NCBI RefSeq assembly: GCF_025195125.1
Contig: NZ_JAMGSL010000005.1
Location: 248,001-312,000 of the forward strand
Source of the DNA: Streptomyces sp. Je 1-79
GTDB taxonomy: Bacteria; Actinomycetota; Actinomycetes; Streptomycetales; Streptomycetaceae
DNA: 64,000 bases
Reading direction: 5' to 3'
The position numbers and the translations under genes were made by a program. Positions 41,096 to 48,948 of this stretch are shown here, one piece after another. Within the stretch, counting starts at the first letter, position 1, and each line of letters opens with the position of its first letter. The notes below the pieces were generated by a model. It made no database searches, was not told the origin of the DNA, and saw only the letters and a list, made by a program, of their open reading frames with translations.

Positions 41096-43543
41096 ATGAG
41101 ACGACACCTCCCCCTGCTGACGGTCGCGGCGCTCATCGCCGCCCTGCTCGGCCTCGCCCCCCTCGCGCCCGTCACGGCCCTCGCGTCCGAGGCGCACGCG
41201 GCCGCCCAGGCCCCGGCGGCCGCGGGCGATCAGCCGTACGCCTCGTACTGGCACCCCCGCACCCTCCTCGACTGGGACCCGGCCACCGATCCCGACGCGC
41301 GGTTCAACCGCTCACGCGTCCCGCTGCGGCCCCGCGTCTCCGACCCCGCGCTGAAGGCCAACGCCAACGCCCGCGCGGGTGAGGGGAATATCGCCGCCCT
41401 CGTCTCCTTCGGCCCCACCTCGAACAACCCCTCGCAGGGCTCCGCCAACCCGCACTACTACGCCTTCGGCCACTGGCAGTACATCGACAAGCTGGTCTTC
41501 TGGGGTGGTTCCGCGAGCGAGGGGCTGATCCTCGCCCCGAACGCGACCGTCATCGACGCCGCCCACCGCAACGGCGTCAAGGTCTACGGCACCGTCTTCT
41601 TCCCGCCGACCGCCTACGGCGGCCAGATCCAGTGGGTGCGCGACTTCGCCACCAAGTCCGGATCCACCTACCCGGTGGCCGACAAGCTCGCTCAAGTCGC
41701 CCGGCACTACGGCTTCGACGGCTGGTTCATCAACCAGGAGACGGCGGGCGGCGACGCGGCCCTCGCCACCGAGCTGCGGAACGAGATGCGGTACGCCCGC
41801 TCCCTCGGGCCCGTCGAGTTCATGTGGTACGACGCGATGACCGAGTCCGGCGCGGTGAGCTGGCAGGACTCGCTGACCTCCGCCAACGACTCCTTCCTGC
41901 AGGAAGGTTCGCAGCGCACCTCGGACTCGATGTTCCTCGACTTCGGCTGGAGCGCCTCAGGGCTCGGCTCCTCGCGCTCCCTCGCCCGGAGCCTCGGCCG
42001 CAGCGAGTTCGAGCTCTACTCCGGCATCGACACCGAGGCGAACGGCTACAACACCTCCGTCCCCTGGGCCTCGGTCTTCCCCGCCGGGCAGCCGCATGTC
42101 ACCTCCCTCGGCATCTACCGTCCCGAGTGGACCTTCACCTCGTCCGCCGGACGCGCCGACTCCCACGCCCGCGAGGCCCGTTACTGGGTCGGCGCCAACG
42201 GCGACCCGTCGAACACCACGACGACCTCCGCCTGGAAGGGACTCGCCCACTACGTGCCCGAGTCCTCGGCCGTCACCGCCAAACCGTTCGTCACCTCGTT
42301 CGGCGCCGGGCAGGGCGACTTCTTCCACTCCGGTGGCGTACGGGTCTCGTCCACCGGCTGGAACAACCTCTCCCTCCAGGACGTGCCGCCCACCTACCGC
42401 TGGCTGGTCGCCTCCAGCGGCTCCAGGCTCACGCCGTCCATCGACTTCACCGACGCCTACGAGGGCGGCTCCTCCCTGCGTCTGACCGGCACCCTGGACG
42501 CCGCCAACACGGTCCGGCTCTACCAGACGAAGCTGCCGGTCGCCCCCGACACCCGACTGTCCGTCATCCTGAAGACCCCGGCCGCCGGGCCCACCCGGCT
42601 CAAGGCCGCCGTCTCCTTCACCGACGCGCCGACGGCTTTCACCACCCTCGACCTCGGCTCGACCACCACCACAGGCTGGGAACGCAAGACGCTCGACCTG
42701 TCGGCCTTCGCCGGCCGGACCATCGCCCAGATCGGCCTGGAGGCCGCCGGCTCTGTCCACTCGTACGACATCAGGGTGGGACAGCTCGCGGTCCACGACG
42801 GAGCCGTGGACACCGCCGCCGCACCGACCGGGTTCACCGTCCTGGGCGCCACCGACGTCAGCGCCGGCGCCAAGTCCCTGCGCCTCGCCTGGACGCCCTC
42901 CGCCTCCGGATCGGTCCACCACTACGAGGTCTACCGGCGGAACGCCGACTCCTCCCGTACCTTCCTCGGCGCCACCCCCAACGACGCCCTCTTCGTGCCC
43001 CGGCTCGACCGTGCCGGTACGGAGACGTCGACGACCCTCGACGTCGAGGCGGTCTCCACCGAGTACGGCCGCTCGCCGGCCGCCACCACCACGGTCGCCT
43101 GGGCCCCTGGCGGCAGCGAGTCCAACCTCGCCGTCGGCCGTCCGGCGACCGCCTCCGGCCAGTGCAACAGCGGCGAGACCCCGGCCAAGGCGGTCAACGG
43201 CTCCGTCTCCGGCGGCACGGCCGACAAGTGGTGCACCACGACCTCGGCGAAGTGGCTGGAGGTCGACCTCGGCGCGGCCCGCGCACTCGACCGGCTCACG
43301 GTGAAGCACGCGGCGGCGGGCGGGGAGAACGCGTCCTGGAACACCCGGGACTTCACCCTGCAGGTCCGGGGCTCCACCACGGACCCCTGGACGACGGTCG
43401 CGACCGTCACCGGCAACACGGCGGCCACCACCACGCACCCGGTGTCCGCCACGGCACGCTACGTACGTCTGCAGATCACCCGGCCCGCCCAGACGACGGA
43501 TCCCGCCGCACGGATTTACGAATTCGAGGCCTGGGGGTCTTGA
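41096..43543 (+). CDS. Secreted endo-beta-N-acetylglucosaminidase (GH85) with C-terminal CBM32-like domain
   Basis: 815 residues. A Sec signal peptide (RRHLPLLTVAALIAALLGLA, cleavage after about AHA at 34-36) directs export. The GH85 domain contains YASYWHPRTLLDWDP, GHWQYIDKLVFWGGSASEGL and the catalytic pair Asn213 and Glu215 in WFINQETAGG. Then come beta-sandwich regions, a fibronectin-III-like segment (LRLAWTPSASGSVHHYEVYR) and, from about 680, an F5/8 type C domain (SNLAVGRPATASGQCNSG, WLEVDLGAARALDRL). Cuts the chitobiose core of N-glycans, releasing mannose-rich glycans outside the cell. CGGAG lies about eight bases before the ATG. Confidence 0.93.
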   Translation: MRRHLPLLTVAALIAALLGLAPLAPVTALASEAHAAAQAPAAAGDQPYASYWHPRTLLDWDPATDPDARFNRSRVPLRPRVSDPALKANANARAGEGNIAALVSFGPTSNNPSQGSANPHYYAFGHWQYIDKLVFWGGSASEGLILAPNATVIDAAHRNGVKVYGTVFFPPTAYGGQIQWVRDFATKSGSTYPVADKLAQVARHYGFDGWFINQETAGGDAALATELRNEMRYARSLGPVEFMWYDAMTESGAVSWQDSLTSANDSFLQEGSQRTSDSMFLDFGWSASGLGSSRSLARSLGRSEFELYSGIDTEANGYNTSVPWASVFPAGQPHVTSLGIYRPEWTFTSSAGRADSHAREARYWVGANGDPSNTTTTSAWKGLAHYVPESSAVTAKPFVTSFGAGQGDFFHSGGVRVSSTGWNNLSLQDVPPTYRWLVASSGSRLTPSIDFTDAYEGGSSLRLTGTLDAANTVRLYQTKLPVAPDTRLSVILKTPAAGPTRLKAAVSFTDAPTAFTTLDLGSTTTTGWERKTLDLSAFAGRTIAQIGLEAAGSVHSYDIRVGQLAVHDGAVDTAAAPTGFTVLGATDVSAGAKSLRLAWTPSASGSVHHYEVYRRNADSSRTFLGATPNDALFVPRLDRAGTETSTTLDVEAVSTEYGRSPAATTTVAWAPGGSESNLAVGRPATASGQCNSGETPAKAVNGSVSGGTADKWCTTTSAKWLEVDLGAARALDRLTVKHAAAGGENASWNTRDFTLQVRGSTTDPWTTVATVTGNTAATTTHPVSATARYVRLQITRPAQTTDPAARIYEFEAWGS

Positions 43544-43801
43544 CCGGGGAGAAATAAGGAGGAAAATCCCATATACACCAGAAAACCAGAGCGAGCCGCA
43601 CTCGTCGGCGAAGACGTTCGCCGACCCGCGTGACCCACTCGCTGGCTCTGGCCAGGCCCCCGGCAGATCCTCCCGGAACTCAGGCTTTTCGGCGACGACC
43701 GAAATGCCCGAGTGCGGAGACGGACTACCGGGGACTGCATGTGTGGGGGCCTTTTCGAACCGGAGCGGGATCGCGCTTGGCCGGTGTCCCCGCGATCACC
43801 G
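43544..43801. other. Gene-free stretch with AT-rich patch, orphan ribosome site and hairpin
   Basis: After the GH85 stop comes an unusually AT-rich run (about 43550-43595) containing a consensus AAGGAGG with no start codon behind it. A perfect eight-base stem TCGGCGAA/TTCGCCGA with loop GACG (43605-43624) is the likely terminator. The rest to 43801 has no supported frame. Confidence 0.6.
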
Positions 43802-44341
43802 TCAGCCACGCAGCGACTTGCCCTGCTGCTCCAGCGTCTCGGAGATGATGCGTACGGCCTTCGGGCCGACTCCGTGCATGGCCAGGAGCTCGCGCCGCGT
43901 GCGCCGCGCCACCTGGTCCAGGGTCTCCAGTCCCGCGCCGAGCAGAGCCCGCGTCGCCGGCCTGCCGATGCCGGGCGGCAGGTCGCCACCGGGTTCGTCG
44001 GCCGCGGCCTCCGCGGCGGCCGGCGATGCCGCGAGTCGCTTCGGGGCCCGGCCGAACCAGGCGGCCCGGACCAGGGCGTTCAGGTCCTTGCCGTCGATGT
44101 CGGCCAGCGGCACGCGGAAACCGATCGGCCTGCCCGCCCGGGCGAGGTGTTCGCCGGTCGCGTGCGCGGTCAGTGCGGCTTCGGTCTCGTCCTGCGACAG
44201 TCGCAGGGTGACGTGGCCGTCCTTCGCCGCCGACACGAAGCCCTTGCCCCGCACGGAGAAGGCGACCCGGCCGCCGGACGTGCCCTCCTCGACCTCCGGG
44301 AGGGCCAGCGCGTACGCGCGCAGGTGAGCCAAGGTAGTCAC
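43802..44341 (-). CDS. MmcQ/YjbR-like domain fused to a helix-hairpin-helix domain
   Basis: 179 residues. The N-terminal part (HLRAYALALPEVEEGTSGGR, FSVRGKGFVSAAKDGHVTLRL, YjbR-like wing IGFRVPLADID) is the CyaY-like YjbR fold. From about residue 125, IGRPATRALLGAGLETLDQV and LAMHGVGPKAVRIISETL form a pair of helix-hairpin-helix motifs as in DNA-binding proteins. Suggests a DNA-associated role. The GTG at 44341 lacks a good ribosome site. Confidence 0.75.
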   Translation of the reverse strand: MTTLAHLRAYALALPEVEEGTSGGRVAFSVRGKGFVSAAKDGHVTLRLSQDETEAALTAHATGEHLARAGRPIGFRVPLADIDGKDLNALVRAAWFGRAPKRLAASPAAAEAAADEPGGDLPPGIGRPATRALLGAGLETLDQVARRTRRELLAMHGVGPKAVRIISETLEQQGKSLRG

Positions 44342-44376
44342 CCGCGCAGTGATCCACGGCCGAGCGGACAGGGGGC

Positions 44377-44997
44377 TCAGGCGGTCCGGGCGCGGTAGAG
44401 GTCTCGTAGCAGCGCGATCTCGGCGCCGTGGTGCAGGACTTCCTGGTTGACCCACCAGACGACGTCCAGGAAGGGGTCCTCCGGATCGCTCCCGTGCGGA
44501 TACGTGCTGTGTCCGACGGTGTCGAGCGCCGTGTCGTCGGCCGCGAGCAGCGCCTTCCGCCACGCCTCCGCCCCCGCCTCGAACGCCTCGACCGCGCCCG
44601 CCGCGTCGCCGCGGCTGCGGTAGTCGTCCCGGGTCAGGCCGTGGGTGCCGGCGGTGTGGTCCGCGCGGAGCGTGAGGAGCTCGCTCAGGTGGCTCAGCCG
44701 CCACGCGATCGTGGTGAACGGCGGCGGAGCGGGATGCGGAGGAGGGGTGGCGTCGCGCCCCCAGTCCCCGGCGCCGGTCAGCACGGTCGCCCGCGGGCCG
44801 GGCCCGGCCTCGCGGCGACGGACGGACCAGCACTCCGGAACGGGCTCCCAGAGGTACTCCTCGTCCGTCATCGGGACGACCTCGACGTCCGTGCCGTTCC
44901 CGCTGTCCACGAACGGCCCCGCCATCCGGTGCCGGAGCCTCTCGCGCGCGAAGTCGAACTGTTCCAGGAGCGGGATCAGGCGGGACGGCAGGGGCAT
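44377..44997 (-). CDS. DinB-family protein
   Basis: 206 residues, four-helix bundle of the DinB/mycothiol-dependent type: PLLEQFDFARERLRHRM, then TIAWRLSHLSELLTLRADH with the first metal-binding His, and WWVNQEVLHHGAEIALLRDLY with the paired His. Family members bind a divalent metal and act as thiol transferases or isomerases; the reaction here is unknown. GGAGACG precedes the ATG at 44997. Confidence 0.82.
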   Translation of the reverse strand: MPLPSRLIPLLEQFDFARERLRHRMAGPFVDSGNGTDVEVVPMTDEEYLWEPVPECWSVRRREAGPGPRATVLTGAGDWGRDATPPPHPAPPPFTTIAWRLSHLSELLTLRADHTAGTHGLTRDDYRSRGDAAGAVEAFEAGAEAWRKALLAADDTALDTVGHSTYPHGSDPEDPFLDVVWWVNQEVLHHGAEIALLRDLYRARTA

Positions 44998-45085
44998 GGA
45001 ACGTCTCCGGGTGAGAGGGGCGAGGCCGCCCGTACCCTGGCACACCCCGGCCGCGCGGCGCGCCCGGTTTTCCTGCCGTCCGGAT

Positions 45086-45781
45086 TCAGGGGGTGCGCAC
45101 GGTCAGTTCCAGCCACTCCAGCGCCGCGTCCGCCCGGAACTCCGCCTGCCCGCCCGGGAAGAGCAGATCGGCCGTCCGGAACGCCGGATCGTCGGCCGTC
45201 GCCGTCACGTACGGCAGTGCCACGCACCGCATCCCCGCCGCCCGCGCCGCCATGGCGCCGGGCACCGCGTCCTCGAACACCACGCACCGCGCCGGTGTCG
45301 TGCCGAGCCGCCGCGCGGCCTCCAGGAAGATGTCCGGCTCCGGCTTGCCGCGCCCGACCTCCTCCGCGGAGACCAGCGTCGTCAGAAACGCGCTCAGGCC
45401 GGTGCCGGCCAGGACCGCCTCGATCGCGGCGCGGGACGAACCGGAGGCCACCGCCATGGGTACGCCCGAGGCGTGCAGGCGCTCCACGAAGGTCCGCATC
45501 TCCGGGTAGACGGGGGTGGAGGCCCGCGCCAGCTCCAGATAGCTCCGGTTCGTGGCGTCGAGCAGCTCGTCGACGGGCGCGTCGATCCCGTACCGCTCGC
45601 CCAGGATCTCCAGCGTCTCCCGGGTCCCCGTCCCGATGAACCGGGTGTGCCGCTCCCAGTCGAAGTCCGTGTCGCCGGCGAACGCGGTCAGGGTTCGCCA
45701 GGTGGCCTCGTAGTAGTTCGGCTCGCTGTCCACCAGCGTTCCGTCGAGATCGAAGATGACCGAAGCGGGGGAAGTGCTCAT
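45086..45781 (-). CDS. HAD-superfamily phosphatase (beta-phosphoglucomutase/PGP-like)
   Basis: 231 residues from the ATG at 45781 (another in-frame ATG at 45793). Motif I VIFDLDGTLVDSEP, motif II MAVASGSSRAA, motif III GKPEPDIF and motif IV VVFEDAVPGAMAARAAGM are all intact, with a C1-type helical cap between. Small-molecule phosphatase or phosphomutase; the second Asp of motif I supports either. No ribosome site is seen before either start. Confidence 0.88.
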   Translation of the reverse strand: MSTSPASVIFDLDGTLVDSEPNYYEATWRTLTAFAGDTDFDWERHTRFIGTGTRETLEILGERYGIDAPVDELLDATNRSYLELARASTPVYPEMRTFVERLHASGVPMAVASGSSRAAIEAVLAGTGLSAFLTTLVSAEEVGRGKPEPDIFLEAARRLGTTPARCVVFEDAVPGAMAARAAGMRCVALPYVTATADDPAFRTADLLFPGGQAEFRADAALEWLELTVRTP

Positions 45782-45896
45782 GAGGTCAATCATCTCAATT
45801 CGCCCGAGTCGCGCGATCGGCCCGCCGCGAACCGCCCGCCGGGATGGGCCCGCGGGGACGGACCTGCCGGGATGGCCCGCGGGGCGGGCCGGCCGT

Positions 45897-46379
45897 TCAG
45901 CTCTTGCGGGCCGACGCCCGCCCCACCGACTCCACCAGCGGCAGCAGCCGGTACGGCACCCGCTCGCGCAGCGCCATCTCCGTACGCGTCCTGACCACCC
46001 CCGGCAGCTGGATCAGCCGCTGGATCACGTCCTCCAGGTGGCCGTTGTCCCGGGCCACCACCCGCGTCAGCAGATCCCCGCCGCCGGTGATCGAGAACGC
46101 CTCGACGATCTCCGGCACCGCGGCCAGCGCGTCCCCGACCTCGTCCAGATGGCCTTGGGTGACCTCGATGTGGACGAACGCGAGCACCGGGTGGCCGAGC
46201 GCGGCGGGGGAGAGGAACGGACCGGTCGCCGTGATCACGCCGTCCCGCTCCAGCCGGTCGATCCTGGCCTGCACCGTGCCACGGGCCACCCCGAGGATCC
46301 GCGCGTACTCGCGCACGCTGGTGCGCGGCTGCTCGATCAGGAGCCGCAGAATCCGGGTGTCGAGCTCGTCCAGCGCCAT
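45897..46379 (-). CDS. Lrp/AsnC-family transcriptional regulator
   Basis: 160 residues. The winged helix starts at once (LDELDTRILRLLIEQPRTSV, ARILGVARGTVQARIDRLE), followed by the RAM ligand-binding domain (VLAFVHIEVTQGHLDEVGDAL, GDLLTRVVARDNGHLEDVI). It is divergent from the FUSC gene, which it may control. The start at 46379 has GGGAG about 11 bases upstream. Confidence 0.9.
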   Translation of the reverse strand: MALDELDTRILRLLIEQPRTSVREYARILGVARGTVQARIDRLERDGVITATGPFLSPAALGHPVLAFVHIEVTQGHLDEVGDALAAVPEIVEAFSITGGGDLLTRVVARDNGHLEDVIQRLIQLPGVVRTRTEMALRERVPYRLLPLVESVGRASARKS

Positions 46380-46419
46380 GGTCCGTTGGCTCCCTTCTGG
46401 CCGTCGCCATCCATCGGCG

Positions 46420-46433
46420 ACTGTACCAATGGT
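46420..46433 (-). promoter_or_regulatory. -10 box and small palindrome upstream of the Lrp gene
   Basis: On the minus strand TACAGT (46425-46420) is a good -10 hexamer, immediately preceded by the palindrome ACCATTGGT (46433-46425). Lrp-type autoregulation at this site is plausible. The whole 239-base gap to the FUSC gene shows no other clear element. Confidence 0.4.
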
Positions 46434-46618
46434 CCAGTGTCGCGGCCATCGGTTGAGCCAGTGGGTACCCAGGTGTTTTCCTCTGAGAACAGTAGTGAAG
46501 ACATGGCGCCGCGCAGGCGCCGGACCGGCGACGAGGCCGGAACCGGACCGCGGCGCCTTTCCCATGTCCCGAGGCCGCCACAAGCAGGCCGGGGCACGAG
46601 AAGACGCGAAGAGGGTGT

Positions 46619-48193
46619 GTGTACGGCAGTGGGGGCGGAACAACCGTCGTGAAGAACCTCCGGGCAGCCGGCCGTCGGCTGGTCACGCTCATGTTCGTGG
46701 CCCCCGATCCGGGCCGCGTCCGGCTGCGCGTCTCCTCGCGCGCCGTCCTCGCCATCGGCCTCGCGGTCGCCGCGGCCGAACTCTGCGGGCTGTCCCTCAC
46801 GGCCTCGATCACCGGCGGCCTCGCCGCCCTGCTCGCGCTCTTCACCGTCGGCGACCCCACCGTGCGCCGCCAGGCCGTGACGACCGCCCTGCTCCCCGCC
46901 GTCGGCTTTCCCGTCCTGGCCCTCGCGACCGCGCTGCACGGCGTGCCGCTGCTGCGGGACGCGTCCTGGCTCCTCGTGGTCTTCGCGGGCGTGTACGCGC
47001 GCCGCTGGGGGCCTCGGGGACACGCGCTGGGGATCTTCGCCTTCATGATGTTCTTCGTCACCCAGTTCCTGCACGCGCTGCCCGCGCAGCTGCCGGAGCT
47101 GTACGCGGCGGTGGGCCTGGCCCTCGGCGCCGCGGGAGCGGTCCGCTTCGTGGCCTGGTGCATCGAGCGGCGCGTCCCGCCGCCGGCCGCCCCCGCCCCG
47201 CTGCCCGGCAGGGGCCTGGACCGGCCCACCACCCGTCAGGCGTTTCAGGCGACCGTCGCCTGCGCCGTCGCGCTCGCCGCCGGCCAGTTCCTCTCGCAGG
47301 AGCGCTGGTACTGGGCCGTCGGCACCGCTTGGTGGATCTTCGTCAACACGGCCTCCCGGGGGGAGACCCTGGTCCGCGGCTTCCGTCGCGTCGTCGGCAC
47401 GGTCACCGGCATCGCCGCCGGTTTCCTGATCGCGGTCCCGCTGGCCGGCGCGCCCGCCCCGACGGCCGCGCTGGTCGCCGTGTGCGTCTTCGGGATCTTC
47501 TACACGGCTCCGCTCTCGTACAGCTGGATGATGTTCTTCGTCACCGTCATGGCCGGGCTGCTGTACGGGCTCCTCGGCGTGCTGCACCCGGGTCTGCTGG
47601 TGCTGCGTTTCGAGGAGACGGCGGTGGGCGCGCTCGGCGCGGCCGTCGGCGTCGCGCTGCTGCCGGTGACCACGCACGCGGCCACCAACGCGTGGATCGA
47701 GCGGGCCGTGACCTGCGTGCACGCCTGCACCACCGCGGCGGCGCGGCGGCTCGCCGGTGACCCGCAGGCCGATCCGGCGCCGCTCGCCGCCGAGCTGGAG
47801 GTGCTGCTCGGCAGGGTCCGGCTCTCGCTCGCGCCCCTGGTTCACCCGCTGAGCCCGCTGCGGGCCCGCAAGGCACGCGCCCGCCGGGTACTCGCGCTGC
47901 TCGACGACTGCGCCCGGGAGATCCGGGGCCTCACGGCGGTCGCCACGGACCCGGACGCCTCGCACGACGCCCGGCTCGCCGCGGCGGCCTGGCGGGTCGA
48001 GACCGCCGTCCACGCGCTGGTCCCGCCGGTGGGCCCGGGGCGCCGCGCCACCGCCTCGGCGCCCGGCGCCCCGACCCACCACCCGGGCGCCGAGGCGGCG
48101 CTCGGCCACCTCCACGGCCTGGAACAAGCCCTGGTGGCTCTGGCGGCCCCGGTCCGCACGTCCCCCAGCGCCCCCCTGGTCCCGGCAGCCTGA
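46619..48193 (+). CDS. FUSC-family membrane protein
   Basis: About 524 residues in two membrane halves, each followed by a soluble part, as in fusaric-acid-resistance/aromatic acid efflux proteins. Hydrophobic clusters are near 40-130 and 215-330; MMFFVTQFLHALPAQLPELY and YSWMMFFVTVMAGLLYGLLG are repeated in the two halves. The soluble C-terminus is helical and includes LSPLRARKARARRVLALLDD. Start either the GTG at 46619 or the GTG at 46649; neither has an ideal ribosome site. Probably effluxes an aromatic or lipophilic compound. Confidence 0.8.
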   Translation: MYGSGGGTTVVKNLRAAGRRLVTLMFVAPDPGRVRLRVSSRAVLAIGLAVAAAELCGLSLTASITGGLAALLALFTVGDPTVRRQAVTTALLPAVGFPVLALATALHGVPLLRDASWLLVVFAGVYARRWGPRGHALGIFAFMMFFVTQFLHALPAQLPELYAAVGLALGAAGAVRFVAWCIERRVPPPAAPAPLPGRGLDRPTTRQAFQATVACAVALAAGQFLSQERWYWAVGTAWWIFVNTASRGETLVRGFRRVVGTVTGIAAGFLIAVPLAGAPAPTAALVAVCVFGIFYTAPLSYSWMMFFVTVMAGLLYGLLGVLHPGLLVLRFEETAVGALGAAVGVALLPVTTHAATNAWIERAVTCVHACTTAAARRLAGDPQADPAPLAAELEVLLGRVRLSLAPLVHPLSPLRARKARARRVLALLDDCAREIRGLTAVATDPDASHDARLAAAAWRVETAVHALVPPVGPGRRATASAPGAPTHHPGAEAALGHLHGLEQALVALAAPVRTSPSAPLVPAA

Positions 48194-48195
48194 GC

Positions 48196-48229
48196 CACCT
48201 GCGCCGCGGGGTCGCTCCGCGGGCAGGTG
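48196..48229 (+). terminator. Terminator hairpin after the FUSC gene
   Basis: CACCTGC and CCGCGG arms pair with CCGCGG and GCAGGTG (13 bp with one bulged G) around the loop GGTCGCT, starting three bases after the stop codon. Confidence 0.75.
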
Positions 48230-48466
48230 CGGCGCGGGGTCGCCCCGGGGGCGGGCGATCGGGCCGCCCGGGGGCACGTGCGGCGCCGAGGCCGCGTGCC
48301 CCGGGGCCGGGCGACCGGGTCGCCCCACGCGCGCGTGGGGCGCCGGGTCGCATCCCCCGGGTCGGGCGGCGGCGGGGTCGCCCCCACCGGCGCGGTGCGA
48401 TGCCCCGGGCCCTGCCCTGCGACGTCGGGTCGCCCCCACCGGCGCGGTGCGATGCCCCGGGCCCTG
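48209..48466. repeat. Intergenic array of GGGTCGC repeats and hairpins
   Basis: GGGTCG recurs at 48209, 48237, 48317, 48345, 48359, 48375 and 48427, six times extended to GGGTCGC. Two copies are part of an exact 40-bp direct repeat (48375-48414 and 48427-48466). A perfect 22-bp palindrome built on GCCCCACGCG/CGCGTGGGGC lies at 48321-48342, and the FUSC terminator is at the left end. No coding frame is supported. Confidence 0.8.
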
Positions 48467-48870
48467 ATTGCCCCGCGTGGCGCTTCGGCGCCCACCGACC
48501 TGTGACCTGCCCACGGTGGGCTGTGCGGGCGTCCCAGAAGGGTCCAGGCGGCTTGTGAGGGCCGCCAGCGCGCCCCTGGGGCACCCACCCGGCCTGGAAG
48601 GTGCCTGGCGGCCCCTCAGGCCTCCCCGCCCGGCCGGGGGCCTTGTCGCCCTGCCCGGGCGGTCACCCACCGCCTTGAGCACGCCCACGCCACCGCGTAC
48701 CGACGCTGCCCCGGCCGACGCCGCCGCGTACTCGCGCCGCCCACGCCACCGCGCCGTCCACGCCCCCACGCACCCGCGCCGCCCCGACCCGCGCGACCCC
48801 GGCCCGCGCCCCCTCACGCCCCTACGCCCCACGCCCCACGCCACTCGGCCACCTCCCCGCATGATCCAAC
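48467..48870. other. Gene-free stretch, C-rich on the plus strand
   Basis: No supported gene. From about 48690 to 48860 the plus strand is strongly C-rich and G-poor with short ACGCC-type repeats, much like the leader of the GH85 gene. It precedes the DasR-like site and promoter of the lactonase gene. Confidence 0.5.
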
Positions 48871-48894
48871 TTGGTCTAGACCGCCTGCTAACGT
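48871..48894 (+). promoter_or_regulatory. DasR-like (dre) site and -10 box upstream of the lactonase gene
   Basis: TTGGTCTAGACC (48871-48882) contains the perfect palindrome GGTCTAGACC, the core of the GntR-type DasR site (consensus recalled as ACTGGTCTAGACCACT). TAACGT (48889-48894) follows as a likely -10, so a bound repressor would block the promoter. Confidence 0.6.
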
Positions 48895-48948
48895 CGGCCC
48901 CGACTCCGGGGCCGTCGGACGACCGCCCCTGCCGAGAGGGGAGACGCC

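Noticed and set aside
43630-43848. Short plus frame after the GH85 gene that could use the orphan AAGGAGG
   Set aside because: Its first start codon is about 70 bases beyond the ribosome site and the product has no family features.
48209-48466. Possible CRISPR array from the repeated GGGTCGC units
   Set aside because: Units are irregularly spaced, spacers are themselves repetitive, and no cas genes are present.
46337-48862. Minus-strand frame spanning the FUSC gene and the repeat gap
   Set aside because: Reads through hairpins and repeats as Arg/Gly/Pro low complexity; no gene support.
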